Notes: generated by a model from the sequence alone, not told the origin. DNA of 64,000 bases from Ipomoea triloba (GCF_003576645.1 NC_044925.1:204083-268082), one strand, 5' to 3'. Positions 49,259 through 60,179 are shown, numbered from the stretch's first letter. Made by a program: numbers and translations.

Positions 49259-50010
49259 GTTGTGATGCTCATGTGCGGTTGTACGGTGAGAGGAGAACCA
49301 TTGATCTTGCTAAAATCAACATCTATGATTAAAAACATCTAAAAAAAATGTGATGTGACAATTTAGTCATTTTTTATATGGGTCAAACGTAAGGTGCATA
49401 TGATTTGTGCTTAAAGTGTGTAGGTCTTATGCTTAAGGTGCGTCGTGTTCCTTCTTTAGATGCATGGTTTATGTGCTTAAGGTGCGTGCAGTTGAGAACT
49501 TAAGCTGCATAAGTTATGTGCTTAAGGTGCGTGGTTTTCCTTCTTACGGTACGTGTTTTTTTTAATACTATTGACTATGTTACAATGCAATATATTGAGG
49601 CCCAAACCCACCATTTCCATATGGGAGTGCAAGCGGGTGCCACTAGACCACAAGACTTTGGTAAGGTGCGTTAATTCTTTAGTTGATAACTTAAGAAGCG
49701 TTTGTTTGTTGAAACTTAAGGTGCGTCAGTCTAAAACTTTAGGTGCGTGAGTTTTCATTCTTAAGGAGTGTCATTGTTATAAAGTAAACTGAATGTGCAC
49801 AATGTTAATAATTAAGGTGCGTCATTTTAAGTTGTGTGTTTCTATCACTTACGGTGCATCATTTTTAGCTGATGCTTCTTCACTTAAGGTGCACCAAACT
49901 GGTCATTGGCTTTTCTTTCATCGGAGAACCCAGCCACAAAACTGGTTGTTGGATTCTCCTTCATTTGAGAAGGTGACCAGTTTGGTCGCCGGAGAAGATT
50001 TTTAAAAATG
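49259..50010 (+). repeat. Array of dispersed CTTAAGGTGCGT-like motifs
   Basis: Between about 49390 and 49895 the 12-mer CTTAAGGTGCGT or close variants (CTTACGGTGCATC, CTTTAGGTGCGTG, ATTAAGGTGCGTC and so on) appear about fifteen times, all in the same orientation. Spacing is irregular, mostly 20-40 bp. The region has no coherent ORF. It may be the inside of an unrecognised transposon. Confidence 0.7.
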
Positions 50011-50848
50011 TAAGTGGGACTTGAGTATCTCAAGATACACAAGTCTCACATGCGTTTATATTTGACCGGGTTTGACACCAAACACTTTTAGAAAAATAAT
50101 TTTTCACATATTTGTACAAATTTTTAAATATCTTATTTATCTCCATGGTTTGTATTTTTGTTATGAGTTAATACCCAATATAGTCCTCGACTATAGTGGT
50201 TTTACTCAATTTAGTCCTAAGTGACTTTTTGTACTCTATTTAGTCCTTGACTTTGATGGTTTTACACACTTTAGTCCTTGTTAACAATTCCGTTTGTTGG
50301 CTGTTAATTACAAGGTTAAAATGGTAATTTCATTTCTCTTTTATTTTTATCAGATTAATTGTTAATTATCTTTCCTAATTTTCTTCTCTCTCCCTCATTC
50401 CCTTTCTCAGACCCTAAAAATACACTGCAAACCCATTTACTAATTTTTTTTCTCTCTTCTGCCTAGTCAATTTTTTTTTCTCTCTTCTGCCTAATCAATA
50501 CAATTCCCTTATTCCCTTCCTTAGGCCTTAAAAACAGACTGCAAACATATTGACTCATTTCAAAAAAAAAAAAAAAAAACAAAACACTTCCTTAAAAATA
50601 AAGAAATAAATAAATATTTGCAACCAATACACAAACACCTTAATAAAATTAAAATTTGCATCCAATGCACAAACATCTTCATATAACCTTAATCCAAAAG
50701 AAAGACATTCAAGTGTAAATTTGTCATACAAAAAGCATCAAACATGTAATATGCCCTAAGAGCCCTAGTACATCAATTAATAGCCTTATACAAAATAAAA
50801 GGGACATGTTATACAAAAGCAGTGATCAACTAATATTTCATCATAACA

Positions 50849-53646
50849 CTAGTCCTTGGTTTTGGAATTGTTGTCCGTTGTCCTTTTAATGATAGGTAGC
50901 TTTGACACCTTTTCTTTATTCCTTGGAACATTGACTTCTTCACAAGCAACCACAAGAGGAATTTGAACATTAACATCATCTTCATTCTCAGGCTGAGTAT
51001 GGACTGCAATAACTTCAGCAATTCCTGCACCAAATCCTCCATCCATAAGTTGTTCATTATCAGCTCCTTCATTCTCATGTCCTTGATTAACTGAAGTAGT
51101 TGATGTATGATGATTTTGAGGTTGCGGTGTCGTTTTGGTTCTTACCATCTTTTTTGGATTTAGCTATAAACAATAATAAGCAAAGTAATAAAATTAAAGT
51201 CAGCTGTGAACTAAAGTAATTAAATTTTTAAATTGAAATTTTAAACTTACCAACTTTTCTCTCACAACAGGATCTTCTGGACATCTTCTAGAATTATGAC
51301 CTGTTTTTTTACATTTACCACAATGCAACTTGATTTGACTCCTACTGACTTTAGTGGGATCTTTTGACTCCTTTGGCTACTTGATAGTTTCTTCTGCACT
51401 TTTTTTCCTTAACTTTCTTGGTCTACCACGCTTTGATGTCTTATACAATGGTGGAAGTAGTGGTTCTCTATCTGTCAATGGCCATTCTTCAGGCCCACAC
51501 ATGGGTTTAATGGATCCTGCATAAGTTTTCAAGTAGCTATCTGTGGAGTAGAATGAGCTAACATAATCTACTACTGTTTCCTTGCCACTTTTCATCCAAA
51601 TTGCACGAATAGCATGCTTGCAAGGGATTCCTGTCAACTGCCATTTCCCACAACTGCATGATTTTTTACCCAAATCAACTTCTTGTTGATCCTCCCACAT
51701 GCCCCTAATTTCAAATAACTCATAATCACATTGATCACACAAATAACCAGCAGCAGCTTTTTCATTGGCTTCAATCTTTGCAACAATTCTAGGACATATT
51801 TTAGAATTCCAAGCACTAGCTTTTTTTCTACAATCAAATAGTCTTACCATTATTTGCTTTCTTAAACCCTCAAGGCATGCAATTAGTGGCTGTTTCCTTG
51901 CCTCTAATATCATCATAGAATTAAAGCATTCAGAAATGTTGTTCACCAAGATATCACACTGTGGAGTTGTGGAAAAATGAGACCTCGACCATTCACTAGG
52001 ATGTTTATCAGATAACCAGGTAAAGGCATCTACATCTAACTCTTTAATATCCTTCATTGCTTGGGTGAAACTATTTATAGTTGTTGCCCTAGCTGCTGCC
52101 CATAAATAATCTTTTATTGCTCTACCTTGGAACCCAACAAGCTTCATATTGCTGTGCAAGTGTCGCACACAAAATCTATGATTTGCTAAAGGGAAGACAG
52201 TCTCAAAGGCAGGTATTAGTCCTTTCTGCTTGTCAGAAATAAAGGTCACATTATGCTCATCTAAAATCTCCAAGTCCTTTTTAACAAGTTTTAAAAACCA
52301 AATCCAAGATTGTTTTGTTTCCCCTTCAACAATTGCATAGGCCAAAGGAAATATTCCATCATTTGCATCAATCCCAACTGCTGTGAGTAATTGACCTCCA
52401 ATTTTTGCCTTTAGAAAACAACCATCTACCCCTATAATAGGTCTGCAGTATTTGTAACCTTGCATGCAACCCTCCCAACACATGTAAATTCTCAACAATC
52501 TCTTTTGTCCTTCAATTTCTTCCAAATCACTAGGTTGTATGATACAAGTAGACTTAGGATTTGTTTTCTCAATTTCAAGCTTATAACTCCGCAATTTTTT
52601 AATTTGATCTTCTTGTTCTTCTTTTAAATCACCCCTAGCAAGTGACATGGCCTTATAGCATTGCCTAGTTGTTAGGTTGTATTTGTCATCAGTTTTAACT
52701 CTCTTTTGAAACTCTTCAATTGTCCAAGTGCTATGACTTCTTATTTCTCTTTTCCATCTCTTTGCAACCTTAGAAGCAGTGATCAACTTATTTTCATATT
52801 CCCATCCACAACCTTCATGTTTATCATTGTAACTTAAAACTCTCCAATTAAAACTATTTTGAAGTTTCCTACAGTTGATTTTCCAAGGGCAACCTTCACC
52901 TTTACAACTTATTGTAACTCTAAGCTTGTCATTCTTTTCAAATTTCAAATCTTTTCCGTTGTTGATAGCATAATTTTCTATAGCTTGCTTAAACTGTTCT
53001 TTGGTAGCAAATGTTAACCCTTTGCAGAATATAGGTTTTTTCATTTCAGTTGATCTAAAAATGGGCCATTTGCTCTCTTCATTCTCACCATCACTCACAG
53101 GGTCCTCATCTAATAAATTAATTCCATCATCACCTCCATTAGTAGGATGCAACACATTTTGTTCACAAACTACTACTGATCCTACACCTCCATACTCAAC
53201 TGTTTCATCAACATATTTCTCAAACTCCATATCATCCCTTATCCCTTCATTCATCTCATAATCAGAATCAATAAATTCTTCCAAAAATTCATTATCAGTA
53301 TCACTTTCTTCTTCATCATCATCTCTAAAATCCCTATCACTTTCTTCTTCACAGCCTGCAACCCAAATTTCTAACTCCCTAGGATTAGCTTCCAAACAAT
53401 GGTTACCCAAAGACCATGTTTCGGAATCAGAAACCAACTCAGTCAATCCACTCCCAATTTTGGAGTACAATTTCACCTGTAGATTGCAATAGCCCAATTC
53501 TTCTATTTTTTCCCTTAATGTAATCAACCCCCACTCATCTACATTCATGTAATCCCACCAATCTGTCATGCCCCCTACATATTCTGATTTAACTTTTCCT
53601 CCATGTCTAATCTTAAGTGTGAATAAATTACTTTCATGTACTCCAT
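50849..53646 (-). CDS. MuDR-type transposase, interrupted by one TAG
   Basis: The main ORF runs from ATG 53569 to TAG 51377 (730 residues). An acidic N-terminal region comes first. A MuDR DNA-binding domain (about 180-235, FCKGLTFATKEQFKQAIENY, GEGCPWKINC) follows. The MULE DDE core has its first Asp in PIIGVDGCFLKAKIGGQLL (about 379) and its second in VTFISDKQKGLIPAF (about 445), then CVRHLHSN. A SWIM zinc finger CSCGKWQLTGIPCKHAIRAI lies at about 636-655. Directly after the TAG the same frame continues with PKESKDPTKVSRSQIKLHCG and the CCHC zinc knuckle CGKCKKTGHNSRRC, up to a donor at 51250. The next exon, 50849-51163, rejoins in phase. Upstream of the ATG the frame is open to an acceptor at 53647-53649 (FTLKIRHGGKVKSEYVGG), implying a further 5' exon. 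One nonsense change therefore separates the knuckle from an otherwise intact protein. Confidence 0.92.
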
Positions 53647-53662
53647 CTGTTTGAAAAAAAAA

Positions 53663-53668
<6 letters not shown>

Positions 53669-53696
<28 letters not shown>
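53669..53696. repeat. (AT)n microsatellite in the MULE
   Basis: About fourteen AT units within the presumed intron or 5' region of the transposase gene. Confidence 0.9.
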
Positions 53697-53698
<2 letters not shown>

Positions 53699-54757
53699 CA
53701 CAATTGCATACTAAAGACAAATAAAATTACTCAGTATAATACTTTGAAAAAAAGTAAATTGCATACTAAATTATAACATACTAAACTTCATACTAAAGAC
53801 AAAGGCTAGTTAATTTCAGAAGCATTTTTCAAATGAATCCAATGAATCCAAACAGTTACCAAACACGGCCTAATCACTTTTCAAATGAATCCAAACAGAA
53901 GCATTTTTAGTTAATTTCAAATGAATCTAAACACAAAACTATTAACAAATAGCATTAACACTAATGAATCCAAACTCAAGCTATTAGCATTCTGTTCATG
54001 TAGTATCAAAAAGAAAAAATTTCAATGATCAGGCATCCAACATAATTAAGCCAAAACTTCAAACTGAATCATAAGCCAAAACATCAAACAGATTTGAAGC
54101 TTGATTCAATCTTACAGCCATTAAGAACCGAGTTAAATCCAAAAAAAAAAAAAAACTATCAACAACATTTTTTCGTCAGTACCGTATTTTGGCATGCATT
54201 TGTTTTCAATTCTTCGTCTTGAATCCCCCATGGTGTGTTGCTTCCAGTTCTGCGTTTGCTCAATTGCTCCCAATGCCAGCAATGGGTAACATGGTTCAAC
54301 AATTACTGGCCTACTTGTGTTTCTGGTGAGTTTGCCGTATCATTGCTTCCAGTGAGTTTGCTCTGTATTTGCTTTGGGTGAGTTTGCTGTGCGTTTCTAG
54401 GGCTTGCGGAAGGGAGGGGAAATTATGCGTTTCTAGGGGTTAAGGAAATTGTATCGGCAGAGAAGAGGGAGAGGGAGGGGGAAAGAGAGGCGGGAATTGT
54501 ATTCGCAGATGATTGAGGAGATGGAGAGAGATTAGGAAAGATATTATTAATTGATTTGATTAAAAAATAAAATGCAAATGAAATTACAATGTTAACCTTA
54601 TTATTAACAGCTAATAAACGGAATTATTAACAGAGGACTAAAGTGTGTAAAAACATTAAAGTCAAGGACTAAATAGAGTACAAAAAGTCATTTAGAACTA
54701 AATTGAGTAAAATCACCATAGTCGAAGACTATATTGGGTATTAACTCTTTTTGTTAT

Positions 54758-54926
54758 ATTTGTGTCTTTTACCCGAATATTAGAAACATGTCCAATTACA
54801 TCAGTGCGAACCCACTAAACAATTCATATTAGGGCGCTACTAGATTTGGTACCTATATCTCCCATAAAATTCAACTGTCGATTCCATTTTATCAGAAGAA
54901 CAAAGAGGGCATAGACAGCTGCAAAA
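54758..54926. promoter_or_regulatory. RPS16 5' flank
   Basis: Only 170 bp lie between the MULE target duplication and the RPS16 start codon. Core promoter and 5'UTR must lie here or within the MULE end, so the insertion may have changed RPS16 control. Confidence 0.45.
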
Positions 54927-56884
54927 ATGGTGGTTAGGCTGAGATTGTCGAGGTTCGGGTGCAAGAACAAGCCATTCTACAGAGTGATGGCTGCCGACGG
55001 CAGATCTCCCAGAGACGGCAAGCATTTGGAAGTCCTCGGTTACTATAACCCCCTACCCGGTAAACCCCTAGGCAACACCCGCTTTCAATTTCGCCGCACC
55101 TAGCTATTTGCTGCTGTAAATCCTAGATTGCTTGTAGTTTCTTATGCAAAGCGACTAAATTTACGGGACGCATGGAAAGTATTTAGTTTATTTGCTTAAA
55201 TATTGCTTTAAATTTGGCAAATCTATCAAGTAAACTTTGATTGTGAGACTAAGGAGGGAAATTTATATACATTACAAATTTTCATATTTTGAGTGACAAC
55301 CACCCTAGCTGGCAAAAATACCAGGTAAATCAACCTAGGTTGCTCATAACTAACTCAAACCGGTAGCACCAATAGACTGCTCCAGTTAGAAGTCAAACTT
55401 GTAACTTTGTTGTTATCAAGTCTAGCTGGCACTGTAACATGCTCAAACCAATAAGGCCAATAGACTGCTCCAATTGGGAGTCACTTGTAATTTTGTGGTT
55501 ATCAAGTCAACAGTGTGACTAATTTTATTGGGTTACCCCTAAAGTTTCTTATTTTGGTTGACTAGGAGCAAGTAATGTGGCAATTGTCAATGTTATTGAA
55601 ATTACCAGTATTTTGTTAACCCTCCTTTTTTCGAAATCACCAAAGATTATAGTTTCATCTAGTTTTTGGAAGAAGAAATTGAAATGGTGTTGAGATTTTG
55701 AGTAAAAACCTGGTCTTTTTTCTTATTAATATTAGTTCTTTTGTTTTGATGATTGGAAAAGGATCTTTTTGGTTGTGTTTTTGCATTTGAGCATTCTATT
55801 TGTTGGTTATGAGCTGAGCAGGAATGATAAGTTAGTCAGCCACTCAGCCATGCTAGCTACCAATGTCATCATGTATTATTTCATCTCAACGCATGTTGAT
55901 TATACATTGCGTTCTTCATCTTTGCATCTGTACTGACCTTTGAGGACATTGGATCATTTTTGGATTTTGATCAGTTCTTGTATGATCTTTATTATTGCAA
56001 TATATTTTAAGTTTCTAACATTTCATTATATGATTTATTCAGGTCAAGATGGTGGGAAACGAATGGGTCTTAATTTTGAACGGGTGAAGTAAGTGGGTTT
56101 CCTTTTCTTGTTCACATGCGCTCTTTTTCTGACTTCTCAGTTCATCTAAGCTCGTGCATAGAAAGAGTAGGATCAGACATGAGAAATTAAATCACACTTA
56201 CATATTGAAGAAAACTAATGCAATCTTGCATAAAACCATTGATTTGGGAGGCATTAACATTAAAGTCAATGAGCTTTTATGCTATTTATATATTCCTTGG
56301 AAACAGCTTATGTTTCATGTGGTTCATAGTTTTGTATCTGGTAATCGAGAACAAAGAAATTCCATCCTGATTGTAAATGGGACAATTTAAATAATTATGA
56401 ATTTTGCAGTGATAGTGCTTGGCAGTCCTAAACAAACGCACAAATATCCTGGTTTTATGTAGCTACTTGCTTTCTCTAAATGCAATTTCTGGTCTGTTCT
56501 TACATACTGGTGTCAAAAGACAATGCAAAAATGGCAACTAGGTTATTCTTTGACCGCTTCTAACTGTATGTTATGCAAAATGTTTATTCCAAACATGTTC
56601 TGTATTTTGAATCCTCATTATAATTAGAACGTGTTATTGTGGAATTTGCTAATTTTGCCATATATAGATACTGGCTATCAGTTGGTGCACAGCCATCGGA
56701 ACCAGTTCAGCGTCTTCTCTTTAGACCAGGCTTGTTGCCACCACCACCGATGATGGCCATGGGACGAAAAGGTGGACCAAGAGACAATCGTCAGGTTGAT
56801 CCTATGACGGGGCATGTGACATTTGAGAACTCTAAAAATGATCAAAAAGCTTCCCCTGTAGCGAATGAAGAGGATGGAAACTAA
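54927..56884 (+). CDS. RPS16: Organellar ribosomal protein bS16 (nuclear RPS16)
   Basis: Encodes ribosomal protein S16 of the bacterial type for organelle ribosomes. Plant nuclear RPS16 can be targeted to mitochondria and plastids, often without a cleaved presequence (recalled). Exons 54927-55059, 56043-56088 and 56668-56884 total 396 nt (131 residues) in phase. The S16 signature is at the N terminus: [20 protein letters not shown], then [53 protein letters not shown] and a plant-type hydrophilic tail ([20 protein letters not shown]) follow. The start codon was fixed by the conserved [12 protein letters not shown] second identical copy of exon 3, at 57827-58043, lies in an assembly duplication and is not counted as a gene. 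Confidence 0.95.
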
Positions 56885-57374
56885 AAATTTGCTATGATAT
56901 CTAGTCAGAAATCATAAGGTTGACATGGGATATAGGTCTGTAATCTATTCCTGAAAATCAAAGTATTGGACCATCTGTACTTGTGTTTTTAGAATTCAAG
57001 TGCAGCTAGTGAATAGCATTTTTCACCCTTTTGGTGTTTGTTTTCCTCTTCTTTTCCCTACATTTTAGCAGAAGTTAATGTTATTGCATGGTGGTTCCTG
57101 CATTTACAGCTTATTGCATAAAAAAAAATGACATGTCATCATAAAAGAAGAAAACAAGACATTTTAGGCTCATAGGTTCTCCTCACTTAAACGGCACCGT
57201 TAGAGGGGAGTTGGAGGAAAACCCGCTTTCAATTTCGCCGCACCTAGCTATTTGCTGCTGTAAATTCTAGATTGCTTGTAGTTTCTTATGTAAAGAGACT
57301 AAAGACGCATGAAAAGTATTTAGTTTATTTGTTTAAATATTGCTTTAAATTTGGCAAATCTATCAAGTAAACTT
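56217..57374 (+). repeat. False-duplication copy A (RPS16 3' end)
   Basis: From AATGCAATCTTGC to the N at 57375, repeated at 57376-58533 with a shift of 1159, including intron 2, exon 3 and 3' flank. The reading frames are identical. Confidence 0.87.
57221..57374 (+). repeat. Diverged copy of RPS16 intron 1 start
   Basis: From AACCCGCTTTCAATTTCGCC on, this matches the beginning of RPS16 intron 1 (about 55076-55320) but with substitutions and small deletions. It continues fully at 58380-58620. Unlike the N-linked copies it is diverged, so it is a genuine older partial tandem duplication. Confidence 0.8.
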
Positions 57375-57375
57375 N

Positions 57376-58533
57376 AATGCAATCTTGCATAAAACCATTG
57401 ATTTGGGAGGCATTAACATTAAAGTCAATGAGCTTTTATGCTATTTATATATTCCTTGGAAACAGCTTATGTTTCATGTGGTTCATAGTTTTGTATCTGG
57501 TAATCGAGAACAAAGAAATTCCATCCTGATTGTAAATGGGACAATTTAAATAATTATGAATTTTGCAGTGATAGTGCTTGGCAGTCCTAAACAAACGCAC
57601 AAATATCCTGGTTTTATGTAGCTACTTGCTTTCTCTAAATGCAATTTCTGGTCTGTTCTTACATACTGGTGTCAAAAGACAATGCAAAAATGGCAACTAG
57701 GTTATTCTTTGACCGCTTCTAACTGTATGTTATGCAAAATGTTTATTCCAAACATGTTCTGTATTTTGAATCCTCATTATAATTAGAACGTGTTATTGTG
57801 GAATTTGCTAATTTTGCCATATATAGATACTGGCTATCAGTTGGTGCACAGCCATCGGAACCAGTTCAGCGTCTTCTCTTTAGACCAGGCTTGTTGCCAC
57901 CACCACCGATGATGGCCATGGGACGAAAAGGTGGACCAAGAGACAATCGTCAGGTTGATCCTATGACGGGGCATGTGACATTTGAGAACTCTAAAAATGA
58001 TCAAAAAGCTTCCCCTGTAGCGAATGAAGAGGATGGAAACTAAAAATTTGCTATGATATCTAGTCAGAAATCATAAGGTTGACATGGGATATAGGTCTGT
58101 AATCTATTCCTGAAAATCAAAGTATTGGACCATCTGTACTTGTGTTTTTAGAATTCAAGTGCAGCTAGTGAATAGCATTTTTCACCCTTTTGGTGTTTGT
58201 TTTCCTCTTCTTTTCCCTACATTTTAGCAGAAGTTAATGTTATTGCATGGTGGTTCCTGCATTTACAGCTTATTGCATAAAAAAAAATGACATGTCATCA
58301 TAAAAGAAGAAAACAAGACATTTTAGGCTCATAGGTTCTCCTCACTTAAACGGCACCGTTAGAGGGGAGTTGGAGGAAAACCCGCTTTCAATTTCGCCGC
58401 ACCTAGCTATTTGCTGCTGTAAATTCTAGATTGCTTGTAGTTTCTTATGTAAAGAGACTAAAGACGCATGAAAAGTATTTAGTTTATTTGTTTAAATATT
58501 GCTTTAAATTTGGCAAATCTATCAAGTAAACTT
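57376..58533 (+). repeat. False-duplication copy B (RPS16 3' end)
   Basis: Second copy of 56217-57374. It starts abruptly inside RPS16 intron 2 sequence immediately after the N, and at its right end runs on into unique downstream DNA. Confidence 0.87.
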
Positions 58534-59392
58534 TGATTGTGAGACTAAGGAGGGAAATTTATATACATTACAAATTTTCATATTTTGAGTAACAACCACC
58601 CTAGCTGGTAAAAATGATAGGTAAATCAACTTAAATCGTTTCTAACTAATTCACACCAGTAACACCATTAGACCGTTTCAGTTGAAAGTCAAACTTGTAA
58701 CTTTCGATCCAATTGACTAGTAAGGCCAATAGACTGTTCCAGCTGTGAGTCACTTGTAATTTTGTGGTTATCAAGCCAAGTCAATGGTCTAACTTGATTG
58801 GGTTATCAAGTTAACAGTCTAACTAATTTGATTGGGTTACCCTTAAATGTTCATATTTTGGTTCACTTGTAATTTTGTGGTTATCAAGTCAATAGCCTAA
58901 CTAATTTGATTGGGTTATCAAGTCAAGAGTCTAACTAATTTGATTGGGTAACCCTTAAATGTTCATATTTTGGTTGACTAGGAGAATGTAATGTGGGAAT
59001 TGTTAGCATCTTGTTGATCATGCCATAGAATTTAATGAACCATCTATAACAATGGACCATAAACAATAGTCTAGGCAATTGACCGACTAGGCCACTTAAA
59101 CGCCGCCTAGGTCACTTACTAAGTTGATTAGCTATTGTTTTAATTTTTTAAATGAGTTATTGCACTTAAAATGACATATTATAATAACATAAACTTTTTT
59201 ACATTGTACGTATACACATTACACACTACAAAGCCCCAAATTGATGCAGTGCATCACATACAAACATATATATGATATCAACTTTCTCCCAAACAAATGG
59301 TAAAAGTTGTTTGTTTTTAGGATCCTATATATATATAATACGAAACAAAATGAAATATCCGTTATATATTATGATCGAAATGCGGTTGCTTC
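58534..59392. other. Intergenic with tandem repeats
   Basis: Begins with the rest of the diverged RPS16-intron copy (to about 58620). A two-unit tandem repeat follows at about 58745-58980, with phrases ACTTGTAATTTTGTGGTTAT and CTAACTAATTTGATTGGGTT. A small GC-rich remnant, ACTTAAACGCCGCCTAGGTC, near 59096 resembles the hAT-like element ends. No gene. Confidence 0.55.
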
Positions 59393-59974
59393 TTAGAAGC
59401 GGACGCCGCCATACCTCGCCGCCGCCTCCGCGCTGTCAACGCTTCCATACGATTCCCTTCGAGGCGGTGCCACGCTTCCCCACCTGCCGTACCGCTTCTT
59501 CGCCTCTTCACTATCAATGGTTTCTCGCCCACCGTAATACGGCGGCGGCGCCACCTCCACCCCGGCGGACGAATATTTCCCGGCCGGCGAGCCAAAGTGC
59601 AGAATCTGCTGAGTCGCCGCCGCGGCAGCGGCGGCGTAATTACCGTGCTCCTGCTTGGTGTTCCAGCTACTACTCTTGGGGCGGCTCACTTCTCTCCGGA
59701 TCTTCTCGAACAGATCCTGATCCTCGTCGGCGGCGGCGTGATGGCGGCCATGGCCGGCGCCGCCGCCTCTGATGAGATGCTCGCTCAATTGATCGATGCC
59801 GCCTCTCTCGGCCGCCTTAACCACGTAGCTTTGCAAGCCGTTCATGTTGGTCATGTATCCTAGAGGCGTTCTTCTCCCCTGAGCGTCCACGAGGACCGGG
59901 CGGCACACGTGATCGCGCCCGCCATTGCTATTGCTACCGCCTGTTCTGTAACTGCTGTAGTCATAACTAGCCAT
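59393..59974 (-). CDS. Plant protein of unknown function, DSxEAxxRYG repeats
   Basis: A single-exon ORF of 193 residues starting MASYDYSSYRTGGSNSNGG at ATG 59974; the apparent upstream extension begins with TTG and is not used. I do not recognise the family with certainty. Visible traits are a Gly/Ser-rich N terminus, a conserved-looking segment CRPVLVDAQGRRTPLGYMTN, His/Gly-rich and Ala-rich low-complexity stretches, and two related C-terminal motifs, TIDSEEAKKRYGRWG and SVDSAEAAARYGGVRF. There is no signal peptide or membrane segment, and it is probably cytosolic or nuclear. GC content is far higher than in the neighbourhood, as expected for a coding exon. The TATA-like site upstream supports transcription on the minus strand. 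Confidence 0.72.
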   Translation of the reverse strand: MASYDYSSYRTGGSNSNGGRDHVCRPVLVDAQGRRTPLGYMTNMNGLQSYVVKAAERGGIDQLSEHLIRGGGAGHGRHHAAADEDQDLFEKIRREVSRPKSSSWNTKQEHGNYAAAAAAATQQILHFGSPAGKYSSAGVEVAPPPYYGGRETIDSEEAKKRYGRWGSVAPPRRESYGSVDSAEAAARYGGVRF

Positions 59975-60057
59975 GATTTGATGAGCTACCAAAAGCTTTC
60001 TGCTTTATCTGCTTTGTTGTTTTGTCTTGTGAGTTCTGAGAGGGGAAAATCTATGTG

Positions 60058-60066
60058 CTTATATAG
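60058..60066 (-). promoter_or_regulatory. TATA box for the gene at 59393-59974
   Basis: On the minus strand CTATATAAG lies about 85 bp upstream of the start codon, leaving room for a start site and about 50 bp of 5'UTR. Confidence 0.65.
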
Positions 60067-60179
60067 TACAACTGGAAATGGGAGTCTCCAATCCTGGCTA
60101 GACATATGTCACAAGTATCCAACCATGTGTTCCACGTGGACTTATTCTCCTTTGAGTGTGTCTACAAAGTTGCATGCTT

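Larger units (their letters stand above)
50155..54757 (-). mobile_element. Full-length Mutator-like element (MULE) with long TIRs
   Basis: The element spans 50165-54747 (4583 bp) and is flanked by the identical sequence TTTTTGTTAT at 50155-50164 and 54748-54757, fitting a 9-10 bp Mutator target duplication. Both ends begin GAGTTAATACCCAATATAGTC in inverted orientation. The inverted similarity continues for about 210-220 bp with scattered mismatches, including TTTTTGTACTCTATTTAGTC and AATTCCGTTT. It encodes one transposase on the minus strand (see separate entry), followed by the right-hand TIR at about 54530-54747. It sits about 1.9 kb upstream of HASTY and 170 bp upstream of RPS16. Boundaries and duplication are read directly from the sequence. 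Confidence 0.93.

Noticed and set aside
49390..49895. CRISPR-like array
   Set aside because: Motif copies are short and variable and spacers irregular; the context is plant nuclear DNA.
51634..51980. Additional ORFs overlapping the MULE transposase
   Set aside because: Alternate-frame shadows of the 730-residue ORF.
57827..58043. Second RPS16 gene or pseudogene
   Set aside because: It is only exon 3 plus flanks inside an identical copy adjoining an N, not an independent locus.
59597..59863. Plus-strand ORFs over the unknown gene, including a 166-residue frame
   Set aside because: They lack family resemblance and oppose the strand that has ATG, TATA box and motif repeats.
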